Source: Sulfitobacter maritimus
GTDB lineage: Bacteria; Pseudomonadota; Alphaproteobacteria; Rhodobacterales; Rhodobacteraceae
Direction of reading: 5' to 3'
Length of the DNA: 64,000 bases
Assembly (NCBI RefSeq): GCF_013346665.1
Contig: NZ_JABVBB010000021.1
Span: forward strand, 744,001-808,000
Shown: positions 34,439 to 42,327 of the stretch, piece after piece
Layout of the letters: the number at the start of each line of letters is the position of its first letter
Position numbering within the stretch: the first letter of the stretch is position 1
Notes under the pieces: model-generated
Database searches by the model: none
What the model was told of the DNA's origin: nothing
What the model saw: the letters and a program-made list of their open reading frames with translations, nothing else
Made by a program: the position numbers and the translations under genes

Positions 34439-35752
34439 ATGGCAAAACGCGAACCGATGAGTGAAACGCAGGCGCGGGGCGTGCGCTATGCGCGTGAGCG
34501 AGAGGGGCATCTGACTTGGCTCGACACGTTTTCCGGCACGGCCTTAGGCGTGCTGGCGGTTGCCTCGGGCATCTATACCTACCTTGGCGTGTCCTCGCTG
34601 CTTGATGACAACGGGGCAATGTCGGCCTTTGCTGCAATTGCCTATTCAGTGGCAGTTTCGGTCGGCATTTTCGTCTTCTGGTCCTACCTTCTGCGGCTCT
34701 TCCCCGCGGTCCGTACCGCCCGCGCGCGGATGGGACTGCTGGGGGCGATGGGTCTCGGTTCGCTCGCGATCATCGCCATGTCGAGTTGGCTGAACGCCGC
34801 CGCACTTGCCGGATCAGCGGCGGTCGAACAGCACCTTGCTGAGACGGTGCAGGACTATCAGGGCGCCTTGGAGCGCACCCATGAGATTGCGCTTTCCGCC
34901 CAAGGGCTGGAGCGTGACGTTGCCCGCGTGCGCCAGAGTTTCGAAGACCTGAGCGAACAGGAAGCCGCGGGAAGCCTTTCTGGCCTTGCCGGGCGGGGGG
35001 CGGTGTTTCGGGTGTTGCGTCAAAAATCAGCGGAACTGTCCGGGTTGGAGGCCCAAATCGCCACGCAGACGCCGCTGGTAGATGACGCTTTTGCCGAAGG
35101 GAATCAGATCCTTAGCCGTATGCGTGCGCTGACGGTCGAGCCCGGCCCGGTCGAGGCACGCTCGGTCGAATTCTCCGAACAGGCGGTGAGGTTGGCTGGG
35201 CTGATCACCCGCTTGCGCCAGCTTTCCGTGGCACCGTTGGTGGAACGCGCCGCACAGGATTTGGCAGCCTCTGTCGTCTTGCCCGAACTGGATGGGAGCA
35301 ACCCCGAACAGCGCGGCGCGCAGGGGGCGACCATTACCTCCGTCCTTGAAGTTTTGGCCCAACGCGCCGCCACGTTGGAACGTGCAGCGCAAGCTGTGCA
35401 GGCGATGCCTCCGGCCGCCGACAGCACCTATACGCCGATCTCCAGCGCCGATGCGGTGATCCTCTATGCGCGCAACTTTGTACCCTCTTGGGCCGGCGCC
35501 ATCGCAATTGATCTGTTGCCTGTCGTGCTGGTGCTGATCCTTGCAATCACCCAAGGCGCGATCCGGTCTGGCCGCGAAGGGGCGGCGGTAGAGGATACCT
35601 TGACGCTGGCCGAGCTGCGCGCCGCGCTGGCCGCTGTGCGCGATGTGGATGCGGCGATGCAAGACAGTCCCGCCCATATGCGCCCGAGCGAGGACGCCCC
35701 CGCCCCACGCGAAGAAACGCAGGGGCAAGTCACCCCGATCAAAAGCACATGA
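34439..35752 (+). CDS. Membrane protein with central coiled coil
   Basis: 437 residues from ATG 34439 (MAKREPMSET); GAGCGAGGGG precedes it. Three membrane helices near residues 31-52, 62-85 and 97-118, then a long coiled coil from about residue 130 to 330 (LAETVQDYQGALERTHEIALSAQGLERDVARVRQ), a fourth helix (WAGAIAIDLLPVVLVLILAITQG, about 350-373) and a soluble, acidic C-tail. Family not recognised. The last codons overlap the next start (ATGA at 35749), so it is translationally coupled to a ClpP-like membrane protein. A structural partner role is possible. Confidence 0.8.
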   Translation: MAKREPMSETQARGVRYAREREGHLTWLDTFSGTALGVLAVASGIYTYLGVSSLLDDNGAMSAFAAIAYSVAVSVGIFVFWSYLLRLFPAVRTARARMGLLGAMGLGSLAIIAMSSWLNAAALAGSAAVEQHLAETVQDYQGALERTHEIALSAQGLERDVARVRQSFEDLSEQEAAGSLSGLAGRGAVFRVLRQKSAELSGLEAQIATQTPLVDDAFAEGNQILSRMRALTVEPGPVEARSVEFSEQAVRLAGLITRLRQLSVAPLVERAAQDLAASVVLPELDGSNPEQRGAQGATITSVLEVLAQRAATLERAAQAVQAMPPAADSTYTPISSADAVILYARNFVPSWAGAIAIDLLPVVLVLILAITQGAIRSGREGAAVEDTLTLAELRAALAAVRDVDAAMQDSPAHMRPSEDAPAPREETQGQVTPIKST

Positions 35753-36540
35753 GCGACAGCGCCGCCTCTGAGAACGCCGCATCCGACAGCGACTCCGCGC
35801 CACGCAAGCCCGTCGTCGGGCGCGTGCTGATGGGGGTGCTAATCTTCCAACTCGGCCTTGCCGTGCTGCTCTTCTGGGGCGATCTGGGCGATGGGCTGCG
35901 CCTGCCCGGCTTTGGCCCCAAAGCGCCGGAACTTACCGAACCGATCCGACCCGGCGATCAAACCCGCCGCTTTCGCCCAGACCGCGCGCCGAACCCCGGC
36001 CAACCGATGCCCGACACCGCCCTGCCGGACCGGTTGATCCTGACACCGGTTTCAGGCGGGCGGGCCGCCTTACTGGAGGGCGCGATCACGGAAGGCGACG
36101 CGCAACGCATCGCCAAGCAACTGGCCGATCTTTCCCCGCAGCCCCAAGAAATCTTCCTCAACTCCCCCGGTGGCTCGGTCCAGGATGCGCTGGAACTGGG
36201 CCGCTATTTGCGACGCGAGGGGCTAAATACTGCTTTGCGAGAGGGTGACGTCTGCTATTCCGCCTGCCCCTACCTCTTGGCCGGTGGGGCGAGCCGCCGG
36301 GTGCCAGAAACTGGCTCGGTTGGGGTGCATCAGCATTACTTCGGCGAAAGCACGATTCTGCCCGCCTTTGTCGCGGTGGAGGACATTCAGCGCGGCCAAG
36401 GTGAGGTGATGCGCTATCTTGCGCAGATGGGGATTGATCCGCTGGTGATGCAGCACGCGCTGGTCACGCCCCCCGATGAAATCTACGTTTTGCTGCCTGA
36501 TGAATTGCGGCGCTACGGCTTTATTCCCGCTGAAAAATAG
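35749..36540 (+). CDS. Membrane-anchored ClpP-fold protein (COG3904-like)
   Basis: 263 residues. One N-terminal helix (RVLMGVLIFQLGLAVLLFWG) then a periplasmic ClpP/crotonase-like domain: IFLNSPGGSVQDALELG, YSACPYLLAGG with Ser171 as nucleophile and TGSVGVHQHYF with His194. A serine-histidine dyad is thus present, but whether it is proteolytically active is unknown. Coupled to the coiled-coil protein gene. Confidence 0.83.
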   Translation: MSDSAASENAASDSDSAPRKPVVGRVLMGVLIFQLGLAVLLFWGDLGDGLRLPGFGPKAPELTEPIRPGDQTRRFRPDRAPNPGQPMPDTALPDRLILTPVSGGRAALLEGAITEGDAQRIAKQLADLSPQPQEIFLNSPGGSVQDALELGRYLRREGLNTALREGDVCYSACPYLLAGGASRRVPETGSVGVHQHYFGESTILPAFVAVEDIQRGQGEVMRYLAQMGIDPLVMQHALVTPPDEIYVLLPDELRRYGFIPAEK

Positions 36541-36578
36541 GGGCGTCAAAGGAAGTTGGCAAAAGCGCGCCGCCCCCC

Positions 36579-36607
36579 TTGTCCCCTGCCCCTATGGCCC
36601 CTACATC
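36579..36607 (+). promoter_or_regulatory. Candidate sigma-70 promoter for the structured RNA
   Basis: TTGTCC (36579-36584) and TACATC (36602-36607) with a 17-base spacer, placing the start near 36614-36616, where the base-paired region begins. Confidence 0.45.
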
Positions 36608-36615
36608 GGGGGTCG

Positions 36616-36770
36616 ACGGGTTCTGCCCTGTTCGTGAACGTTACATTCCAGTGGCCTTAAGCAAATCCGAGGGAGCTGGCTCTGTCCGAGCCCTGGTTCG
36701 GTTACCTGGCGCCCACCTGTACATACAGGTCCTCGGGAATAAAAACAGCAGCGGCAGGCGCGGTTCCCGT
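36616..36770 (+). ncRNA. ssrS: Structured RNA, possibly 6S RNA
   Basis: About 155 bases in the 288-base gap between convergent genes. Ends pair as a rod: acggg (36616-36620) with cccgt (36766-36770), and ctgccctg (36623-36630) with cag-c-ggcag (36749-36757, one bulge). A large internal bubble follows, then ccgagg (36667-36672) with cctcgg (36731-36736), capped by a smaller hairpin region including acctgta-ca-tacaggt (36715-36730). This closed rod with a central bubble is the 6S RNA design and the length fits. No protein-coding frame is convincing. The 6S name is by shape, not by search; a different small RNA is possible. Confidence 0.55.
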
Positions 36771-36799
36771 CACTTTTCCCGAAATCATGATGTGGTGAA

Positions 36800-36815
36800 T
36801 GGCCCTTCGGGGCCA
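36800..36815. terminator. Short hairpin before nusB end
   Basis: tggccc-ttcg-gggcca, 6-bp stem with a stable tetraloop between the structured RNA and nusB; no strong T run on either side, so a weak terminator or RNA processing element. Confidence 0.4.
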
Positions 36816-36828
36816 GTTTCCCGCGCGT

Positions 36829-37305
36829 TTAAAACGCTTCGGGACGCGCCTCGCGGGCCATATGGTCGAGCACCGCGTTGACAAAGCTTGGCTCGCGCCC
36901 ATCGGGGAAGAACGCATGGGCCACGTCGACATATTCCTTGATCACCACACGCGGCGGTGTGTCATCATGGCGGAACTCGGCACCAGCAGCGCGGAAGAGC
37001 GCACGCAGGGTCGGGTCAATGCGGGCAATGGCCCATTTGGCGACGATAGCGCGGTTGGCCATCTGATCAATCGGCGCCTGATAGTTCACCGCATCTTCAA
37101 GCACGCGGGAGAAGTGATCGACATCCCCCTCTTGCATCTCCTCGCCCTCATAGACAGCACCGAAACGGTGGTCGATGAACTCGTGACGCACGACGTCGAC
37201 CGTCTGCGCGGAATGCTCCATCTGGAACAACGCCTGCACGGCATAGAGCCGTGAGGCCGACTTCATCTTACGTTTTTGGTTGCCCGAAAGCCCGTTGCTG
37301 GTCAT
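36829..37305 (-). CDS. nusB: Transcription antitermination factor NusB
   Basis: 158 residues from MTSNGLSGNQKRK. All-helical NusB fold: KSASRLYAVQALFQMEHS, AIARIDPTLRALFRAAGAEF and VIKEYVDVAHAFFPDGREPSFVNAVLDHMAR. Acts with NusE/S10 in rRNA antitermination. The ATG overlaps the ribH stop (ATGA). Last gene of the riboflavin cluster, the usual place in Rhodobacterales. Confidence 0.95.
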   Translation of the reverse strand: MTSNGLSGNQKRKMKSASRLYAVQALFQMEHSAQTVDVVRHEFIDHRFGAVYEGEEMQEGDVDHFSRVLEDAVNYQAPIDQMANRAIVAKWAIARIDPTLRALFRAAGAEFRHDDTPPRVVIKEYVDVAHAFFPDGREPSFVNAVLDHMAREARPEAF

Positions 37306-37853
37306 GCGATGTTTGATCCATCCGTGTCGCCGGCCATCAAAGTGTCCTGCCCGAATGGCTTGAACCCGATGCCCTTGCTCTGGCGGCCCCATTTACGAGC
37401 GAGCGCGATAAGATGCAAGGCCGCAGCCGCCGCACCGCCGCCTTTGTTTTGCCCCTCAGGGTCGGCACGGACTTCGGCTTGCTTTTTGTTCTCGACTGTC
37501 AAGATGCCGTTACCGATGCAAAGCCCTTGCAGCCCAAGCAGTTGCAGGGCGCGGCTGCTGTCGTTGCAGACGGTCTCGTAATGCGTTGTCTCGCCACGGA
37601 TCACGCAGCCCAAGGCGACATAGCCGTCGAAGTTGCTGTGCCGGTCGGAGATGCCGATGGCGGTGGGAATCTCCAGCGCGCCGGGCATTTCGATCACGTC
37701 ATAGGTTGCGCCTGCGGCTTCAAGCTCGGCCTTGGCCCCAGTCAGCAGGCCGTTCGCGATGTCCGAGTAATAGGGCGAGACCACGATCAGCAGCTTCACT
37801 GGTTCGTCAAAGCTGGGGCGCGGCAGGATGGTATGCTCTTCGGCGGATGCCAT
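37302..37853 (-). CDS. ribH: 6,7-dimethyl-8-ribityllumazine synthase
   Basis: 183 residues. Condenses 3,4-dihydroxy-2-butanone 4-phosphate with 5-amino-6-ribitylaminouracil. Motifs PYYSDIANGLLTGAK, EMPGALEIPTA, VALGCVIRGETTHYETV and GNGILTVENKKQAEVR, with the catalytic His in GETTHYE. The C-terminus is extended by about 15 residues (FKPFGQDTLMAGDTDG) beyond the core fold. Overlaps nusB by 4 bases. Confidence 0.96.
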   Translation of the reverse strand: MASAEEHTILPRPSFDEPVKLLIVVSPYYSDIANGLLTGAKAELEAAGATYDVIEMPGALEIPTAIGISDRHSNFDGYVALGCVIRGETTHYETVCNDSSRALQLLGLQGLCIGNGILTVENKKQAEVRADPEGQNKGGGAAAAALHLIALARKWGRQSKGIGFKPFGQDTLMAGDTDGSNIA

Positions 37854-37858
37854 GGCGA

Positions 37859-38995
37859 TTACTCCGTGGTGATGGGCCGGGTGCCCACGATTTCAAGCGC
37901 ATAGGCGTCAAGGCCCAGATAGCGCGTATCGGGATTGTCGGTCAGCAGGATGAGTTCATGCAGGCCCATCGACGACAGGATCTGCGCGCCGAGCCCGGTG
38001 CGTTTGATGGTGCGCGGTCGGTCGTCGTCTTCGGGGTCAAGCTTCAGACGCGGGTAAGGATCGCGGAACAGCACCACGGCGCCGCGGCCCTCTTCGGCGA
38101 TGATCTGCATCGCGCGGGGCAATTCGTCCGCCGGGCTGGGGCCGAGGCCGAGGATATCTTCAAGCGCGTTGATCGCATGGGTCCGGATCAGCACCGGCTC
38201 GGGGGTCGAGATGTCGCCCTTGGTCAGCACCACATGATCGGTGCCGGTGATCTGGTCGGAAAACACCCGCATTAACCAGTCGCCGCCATAGGCTGAGGTC
38301 ACGGTGCGGCTGTCGCGTTCCACCAGCAGGTTGTCGTGCTTGTGGCGGTATGTGATGAGGTCGCTGATCGTGCCGATCTTGAGCTTATGCTTGGCAGCGA
38401 ATTCCACCAGATCGGGCAGACGGGCCATCTCGCCGTCGTCTTTCATAATCTCGCAGATCACGCCTGAGGGGTGCAGCCCTGCTAGGCGCGAAATATCAAC
38501 CGCCGCTTCGGTATGCCCTGCCCGCACCAGCACGCCACCATCGCGGGCGCGCAGGGGGAAGACATGGCCGGGGGTCGCGATATCCGCCGAACCGGATTGC
38601 TCCGAAATCGCCACGGCCACGGTCAGCGCCCGGTCGGCGGCGGAGATGCCCGTGCTGACACCCTCACGCGCTTCGATGCTGACGGTAAAGGCCGTTTCAT
38701 GCCGCGAGGAGTTGTTCACCGCCATCATCGGCAGGCCGAGGTGATCGACACGTTCGGACGTCATCGGCAGACAGATCAAACCGCGCCCGTGGGTCGCCAT
38801 AAAGTTGATCGCTGCCGCATCGGCAAATTGCGCCGGGATCACCAGATCGCCTTCGTTCTCGCGGTCCTCATGGTCCACCAGAATGAACATCCGGCCTTGG
38901 CGTGCGTCTTCGATGATCTCTTCGATCGGAGAAATCGCGTCGCTCAGCCCTGTCTCGACCGGTCCGGGTTTGTCAAATTGCATCGGCTGTCCCAT
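37859..38995 (-). CDS. ribB: 3,4-dihydroxy-2-butanone 4-phosphate synthase with degenerate GTP cyclohydrolase II-like C-terminus
   Basis: 378 residues. The N-terminal RibB domain is complete: DHEDRENEGDLVIPAQ, THGRGLICLPM, REGVSTGISAADR and AGHTEAAVDI. Residues about 230-375 align in outline with GTP cyclohydrolase II, but the zinc-binding cysteines (normally CLTGDxxxSxRCDC) and the RQEGRNIGL loop are absent, replaced by HAINALEDILG and RDPYPRLK. It is thus expected to do only the RibB reaction, and a separate ribA should exist outside this window. ATG 38995 is used; an internal ATG at 38983 is also possible. It lies 5 bases upstream of ribH. Confidence 0.92.
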   Translation of the reverse strand: MGQPMQFDKPGPVETGLSDAISPIEEIIEDARQGRMFILVDHEDRENEGDLVIPAQFADAAAINFMATHGRGLICLPMTSERVDHLGLPMMAVNNSSRHETAFTVSIEAREGVSTGISAADRALTVAVAISEQSGSADIATPGHVFPLRARDGGVLVRAGHTEAAVDISRLAGLHPSGVICEIMKDDGEMARLPDLVEFAAKHKLKIGTISDLITYRHKHDNLLVERDSRTVTSAYGGDWLMRVFSDQITGTDHVVLTKGDISTPEPVLIRTHAINALEDILGLGPSPADELPRAMQIIAEEGRGAVVLFRDPYPRLKLDPEDDDRPRTIKRTGLGAQILSSMGLHELILLTDNPDTRYLGLDAYALEIVGTRPITTE

Positions 38996-39063
38996 CTATC
39001 TGTTGTCCGGCTCTTAGCCTGACCCGCGCGGCTTGGCCAGAGTGCGGTGCCCGGAGCGGGGCG

Positions 39064-39651
39064 TCACATCTCGTTCAGGCGTGCCACATAACGGGCCAGC
39101 GTGTCGATTTCGAGGTTCACCAGATCACCGAGTTTCGCATCGCCCCAAGTGGTTACCTCTTTGGTATGCGGGATGAAATTGATCCCGAAATCACAGCCAT
39201 TGACGTCATTCACCGTCAGCGAGGTGCCGTTTAGCGCGACCGAGCCCTTGGGCGCGATAAACCGTGCCAAGTCCTCAGGTGCGCGCAGGGTCACACGTGT
39301 GCTGTCGCCCTCGTCCTTCATTTCAATAATCTCGGCAACACCGTCTACATGGCCCGAAACAATATGCCCGCCGAGTTCGTCGCCCACTTTGAGCGCCCGC
39401 TCAAGGTTCACCCGCCGCCCTTCGGTCCAATGCTGGCCAAGGTTGGTCTTAGCCACGGTCTCTGCGCTGATCTGCACCTCGTACCAATCATCGCCCAACC
39501 CGACGACCGTCAGACAGACCCCATCGCTGGCGATCGACGCGCCCATGTCGATGCTGCTGGTGTCATAGCGCGTCTGGATACGCGCGCGCAGGTCGCCTTC
39601 CTGCTCCAGTTTAGTCACGGTGCCGACGTCGGTGATAATGCCAGTGAACAT
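39064..39651 (-). CDS. ribE: Riboflavin synthase alpha chain
   Basis: 195 residues, two tandem lumazine-binding domains. MFTGIITDVGTV starts the first; SIASDGVCLTVVGLGDDWY and the second copy with GHIVSGHVDGVAEI and VALNGTSLTVNDVNG are evident. Dismutates two lumazines to riboflavin. Separated from ribD by three plus-strand capsule genes, with about 120 bases to the divergent kpsS start, so it must have its own promoter there. Confidence 0.95.
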   Translation of the reverse strand: MFTGIITDVGTVTKLEQEGDLRARIQTRYDTSSIDMGASIASDGVCLTVVGLGDDWYEVQISAETVAKTNLGQHWTEGRRVNLERALKVGDELGGHIVSGHVDGVAEIIEMKDEGDSTRVTLRAPEDLARFIAPKGSVALNGTSLTVNDVNGCDFGINFIPHTKEVTTWGDAKLGDLVNLEIDTLARYVARLNEM

Positions 39652-39780
39652 GAAAGGGCTCCTTTGCGGTTCCGCGCAGTGGTAAACCCGGCGTCCGCCA
39701 CAGGCAAGAGCGGGTCATGTCACATTGTCGCCCATATTATATGGTGGTTAACCCCTAAAGGACGACAATAAAGGATGAGC

Positions 39781-41073
39781 ATGACCGCCACAGACGCCCA
39801 GACCAGAACCTTCCTGTTTCTACAGGGGCCACATGGGCCCTTTTTTAACAGTTTGGGCAGGATGCTGCGCCGTGCAGGGGCCGAGGTTTGGCGCGTCGGG
39901 TTCAACGCAGGTGACCGGGCGTTTTGGTTCCATCCCGCAACCTACATCCCCTATCGCGGCACCGTGGCCGATTGGCCCGCCACCTTTGTCGCGCTGTTGG
40001 ACGAAAAGCAGATCACCGACATCGTGCTTTACGGCGATACCCGCCCGATCCATGCCGAAGCGGTGGCCGAAGCCAAACGCCGGGGCATCACCGTGCATGT
40101 CTTTGAAGAAGGCTACATGCGCCCCTATTGGGTCACTTATGAGCGCGGCGGCTCGAACGGCAACTCGCGGCTGATGGAGATGACCATTCCGCAGATGCAG
40201 GCCGCGCTGGCCCGGTCTGACATGGAAGCCCCCCTGCCCCCGGGCCATTGGGGCGACATGCGGCATCACATATTCTACGGTGCGCTCTACCATTGGTTCG
40301 TCATGTTCCGGAATGGCGACTACCGCAATTTCACCCCACATCGCAGCATCCCGGTGACCAAGGAGTTTCGCCTCTACCTGAAACGCCTGCTGCTGATGCC
40401 GGTGCTGGCGCTCGACCGGCTGCGCGCAACGCTGCGCATCCGGCTGGGCGGCTTTCCCTATCATCTGGCGCTGCTGCAACTAGAGCACGACTCGGCGTTC
40501 AAATCCCATTCGCCGTTCACCACCATGGCCGACTTCTTGGAATTGGTAATCGAAGGCTTTGCCAAAGGCGCACCGCAGCATCATCATCTTGTGATCAAGG
40601 CGCATCCGCTCGAAGATGGCCGCGTGCCCGTGCGGCGCGATGTGCGCCGTTTGGCGCGGGCCTATGGTGTGGCAGATCGTGTGCATTTCGTGCGCGGCGG
40701 CAAGCTGGCGCAGCTTTTGAACGACTCCCGCAGCGCGGTAACAGTGAACTCTACCGCCGGGCAACAGGTGCTCTGGCGCGGCATCCCGCTCAAGGTATTT
40801 GGCCGCGCGGTCTATTCTCAGCCAGAGTTCGTCTCGGACCAGCCCTTGCCAGAATTCTTCGCCGCCGCCAGCCGCCCCGACAACCGCGCTTACAAAGATT
40901 ACCGCCGCTATCTGCTTGAAACCTCGCAGGTGCCGGGCGGGTTTTACGCCGCACGCGGGCGCCGACAACTGCTGCGTCAGGTGGTTGATATGATGCTGGC
41001 ACAGGACGATCCCTATGACGCGCTGGAACAAGGCACCGCGGCCCCTCGGCAACAGTTGCGGGTTGTCACCTGA
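39781..41073 (+). CDS. kpsS: KpsS-like capsule polysaccharide biosynthesis protein
   Basis: About 430 residues. AAGG at 39771-39774 favours ATG 39781; ATG 39775 is in frame. KpsS is a beta-Kdo transferase that starts the lipid linker of group 2 capsules. Seen here: FLFLQGPHGPFFNSLGRMLR at the N-terminus, GDTRPIHAEAVAEAKRRGI and FEEGYMRPYWVT, then LVIKAHPLEDG, and VNSTAGQQVLWRGIPLKVFGRAVY, typical of the family. First of three plus-strand capsule genes inside the riboflavin cluster. Confidence 0.88.
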   Translation: MTATDAQTRTFLFLQGPHGPFFNSLGRMLRRAGAEVWRVGFNAGDRAFWFHPATYIPYRGTVADWPATFVALLDEKQITDIVLYGDTRPIHAEAVAEAKRRGITVHVFEEGYMRPYWVTYERGGSNGNSRLMEMTIPQMQAALARSDMEAPLPPGHWGDMRHHIFYGALYHWFVMFRNGDYRNFTPHRSIPVTKEFRLYLKRLLLMPVLALDRLRATLRIRLGGFPYHLALLQLEHDSAFKSHSPFTTMADFLELVIEGFAKGAPQHHHLVIKAHPLEDGRVPVRRDVRRLARAYGVADRVHFVRGGKLAQLLNDSRSAVTVNSTAGQQVLWRGIPLKVFGRAVYSQPEFVSDQPLPEFFAAASRPDNRAYKDYRRYLLETSQVPGGFYAARGRRQLLRQVVDMMLAQDDPYDALEQGTAAPRQQLRVVT

Positions 41074-41187
41074 TCTAAGCCTTTCACCCCTGTAGCTTTT
41101 TTCAAGAACCTGCGCTAGATTGCGAAATAATACGTCATGACAATTGGCGATTTCGAGGCAGAATAATCAGGTCGAGGAGACCGGGCA

Positions 41188-42318
41188 GTGAAATCCGTAA
41201 CCATCCGGTGGGCGCGTCCCATCGCAGTTCTGGCGGCATTGGCCGTCGTGTCATCCTGCGGATTGCCGCAGGTCGGTCCGAACAAACGGCAGATCTACTC
41301 AGGGTCCGTCCAGCAAGAAGGCGACGCCTTTATCGTTGCCGTTAATGACCGCGTGACCCGCGCCACCGCTGTGGCCCCCGCCCTTGGCTTTTCCGAAAGT
41401 TTCAAAAACGCAGGCCGGGTTGGCTCTGACACCATCCAGCCGGGCGACATCCTTGGCATCACGGTTTATGAAAACGTCGATGATCCGCTCTTAGGCGTCG
41501 AGGGTGCGCCCGCCACCATGCTCGAAGAAGTGCAGGTCGACGGCGCGGGCTTTATCTTTATCCCCTACGCAGGCCGCATCCGGGCCGCAGGCAACACCCC
41601 CGAAGCGATCCGCCGCATCATCACCAACAAATTGGGTGAACAGACGCCCGATCCACAGGTCGAAGTGCGCCGCGCGGCGGGTGATGGCTCTACCGTCTCG
41701 CTCATCGGCTCGATCGGCGCGCAAGGCGTTTATCCGATTGAGCGGCCAACGCGCACGCTTTCGGCCATGCTGGCCCGCGCAGGCGGTGTGACCATCGTGC
41801 CGGAAATCGCGCAGGTCACCGTGATCCGCGGCGGACAGCGCGGCAAAATCTGGTTCCAAGACCTCTATGACCACCCCGAACTCGACATCGCGCTGCGGCC
41901 CAACGACCGCATCTTGGTCGAAGAGGACACCCGTTCGTTTACCGCCCTAGGGGCCACCGGTGGACAGGCCCGCGTGCCTTTCGAATCGCAAAACCTGTCG
42001 CTGCTCGAAGGCATCGCACAGGTCGGCGGGCTGAGCCCGATCTCGGCCGACCCCACCGGCGTTTTCGTTTTCCGCAATGAGCCCGAAGAGGTCGCCGAGC
42101 AGGTCTTGGGCCGCAATGATCTCACAGGTGCGCAGCGCATGGTTTATGTGACCGATCTGACCAAGCCCAACGGCATGTTCATGGCGCGTGATTTCGTGAT
42201 CCGCGACGGCGACACCATCTATGTGACCGAAGCCCCCTTCACCCAGTGGAGCAAGGTGATCTCGGCCATCACCGGCACCGCAGGTTCGGCGGATAGCATC
42301 TCTTCGCTGACCGAATGA
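41188..42318 (+). CDS. Capsule polysaccharide export lipoprotein (Wza/KpsD type)
   Basis: 376 residues with a GTG start at 41188 and GAGGAG before it. Lipobox VVSSC with Cys24, so an outer-membrane lipoprotein. Polysaccharide export domain: IQPGDILGITVYENVDD, VQVDGAGFIFIPYAGRIRAAG, then SLBB-type repeats with SLIGSIGAQGVYPIERPTRTLSAMLARAGG and QNLSLLEGIAQVGG. Forms the channel for capsule export with an ABC transporter that is not in the window. No transmembrane beta barrel is expected. Confidence 0.88.
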   Translation: MKSVTIRWARPIAVLAALAVVSSCGLPQVGPNKRQIYSGSVQQEGDAFIVAVNDRVTRATAVAPALGFSESFKNAGRVGSDTIQPGDILGITVYENVDDPLLGVEGAPATMLEEVQVDGAGFIFIPYAGRIRAAGNTPEAIRRIITNKLGEQTPDPQVEVRRAAGDGSTVSLIGSIGAQGVYPIERPTRTLSAMLARAGGVTIVPEIAQVTVIRGGQRGKIWFQDLYDHPELDIALRPNDRILVEEDTRSFTALGATGGQARVPFESQNLSLLEGIAQVGGLSPISADPTGVFVFRNEPEEVAEQVLGRNDLTGAQRMVYVTDLTKPNGMFMARDFVIRDGDTIYVTEAPFTQWSKVISAITGTAGSADSISSLTE

Positions 42319-42327
42319 GCCACCCCG

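Noticed and set aside
36616..36770. 4.5S SRP RNA or tmRNA
   Set aside because: The GGAAG tetraloop region of SRP RNA and the tRNA-like acceptor of tmRNA are absent.
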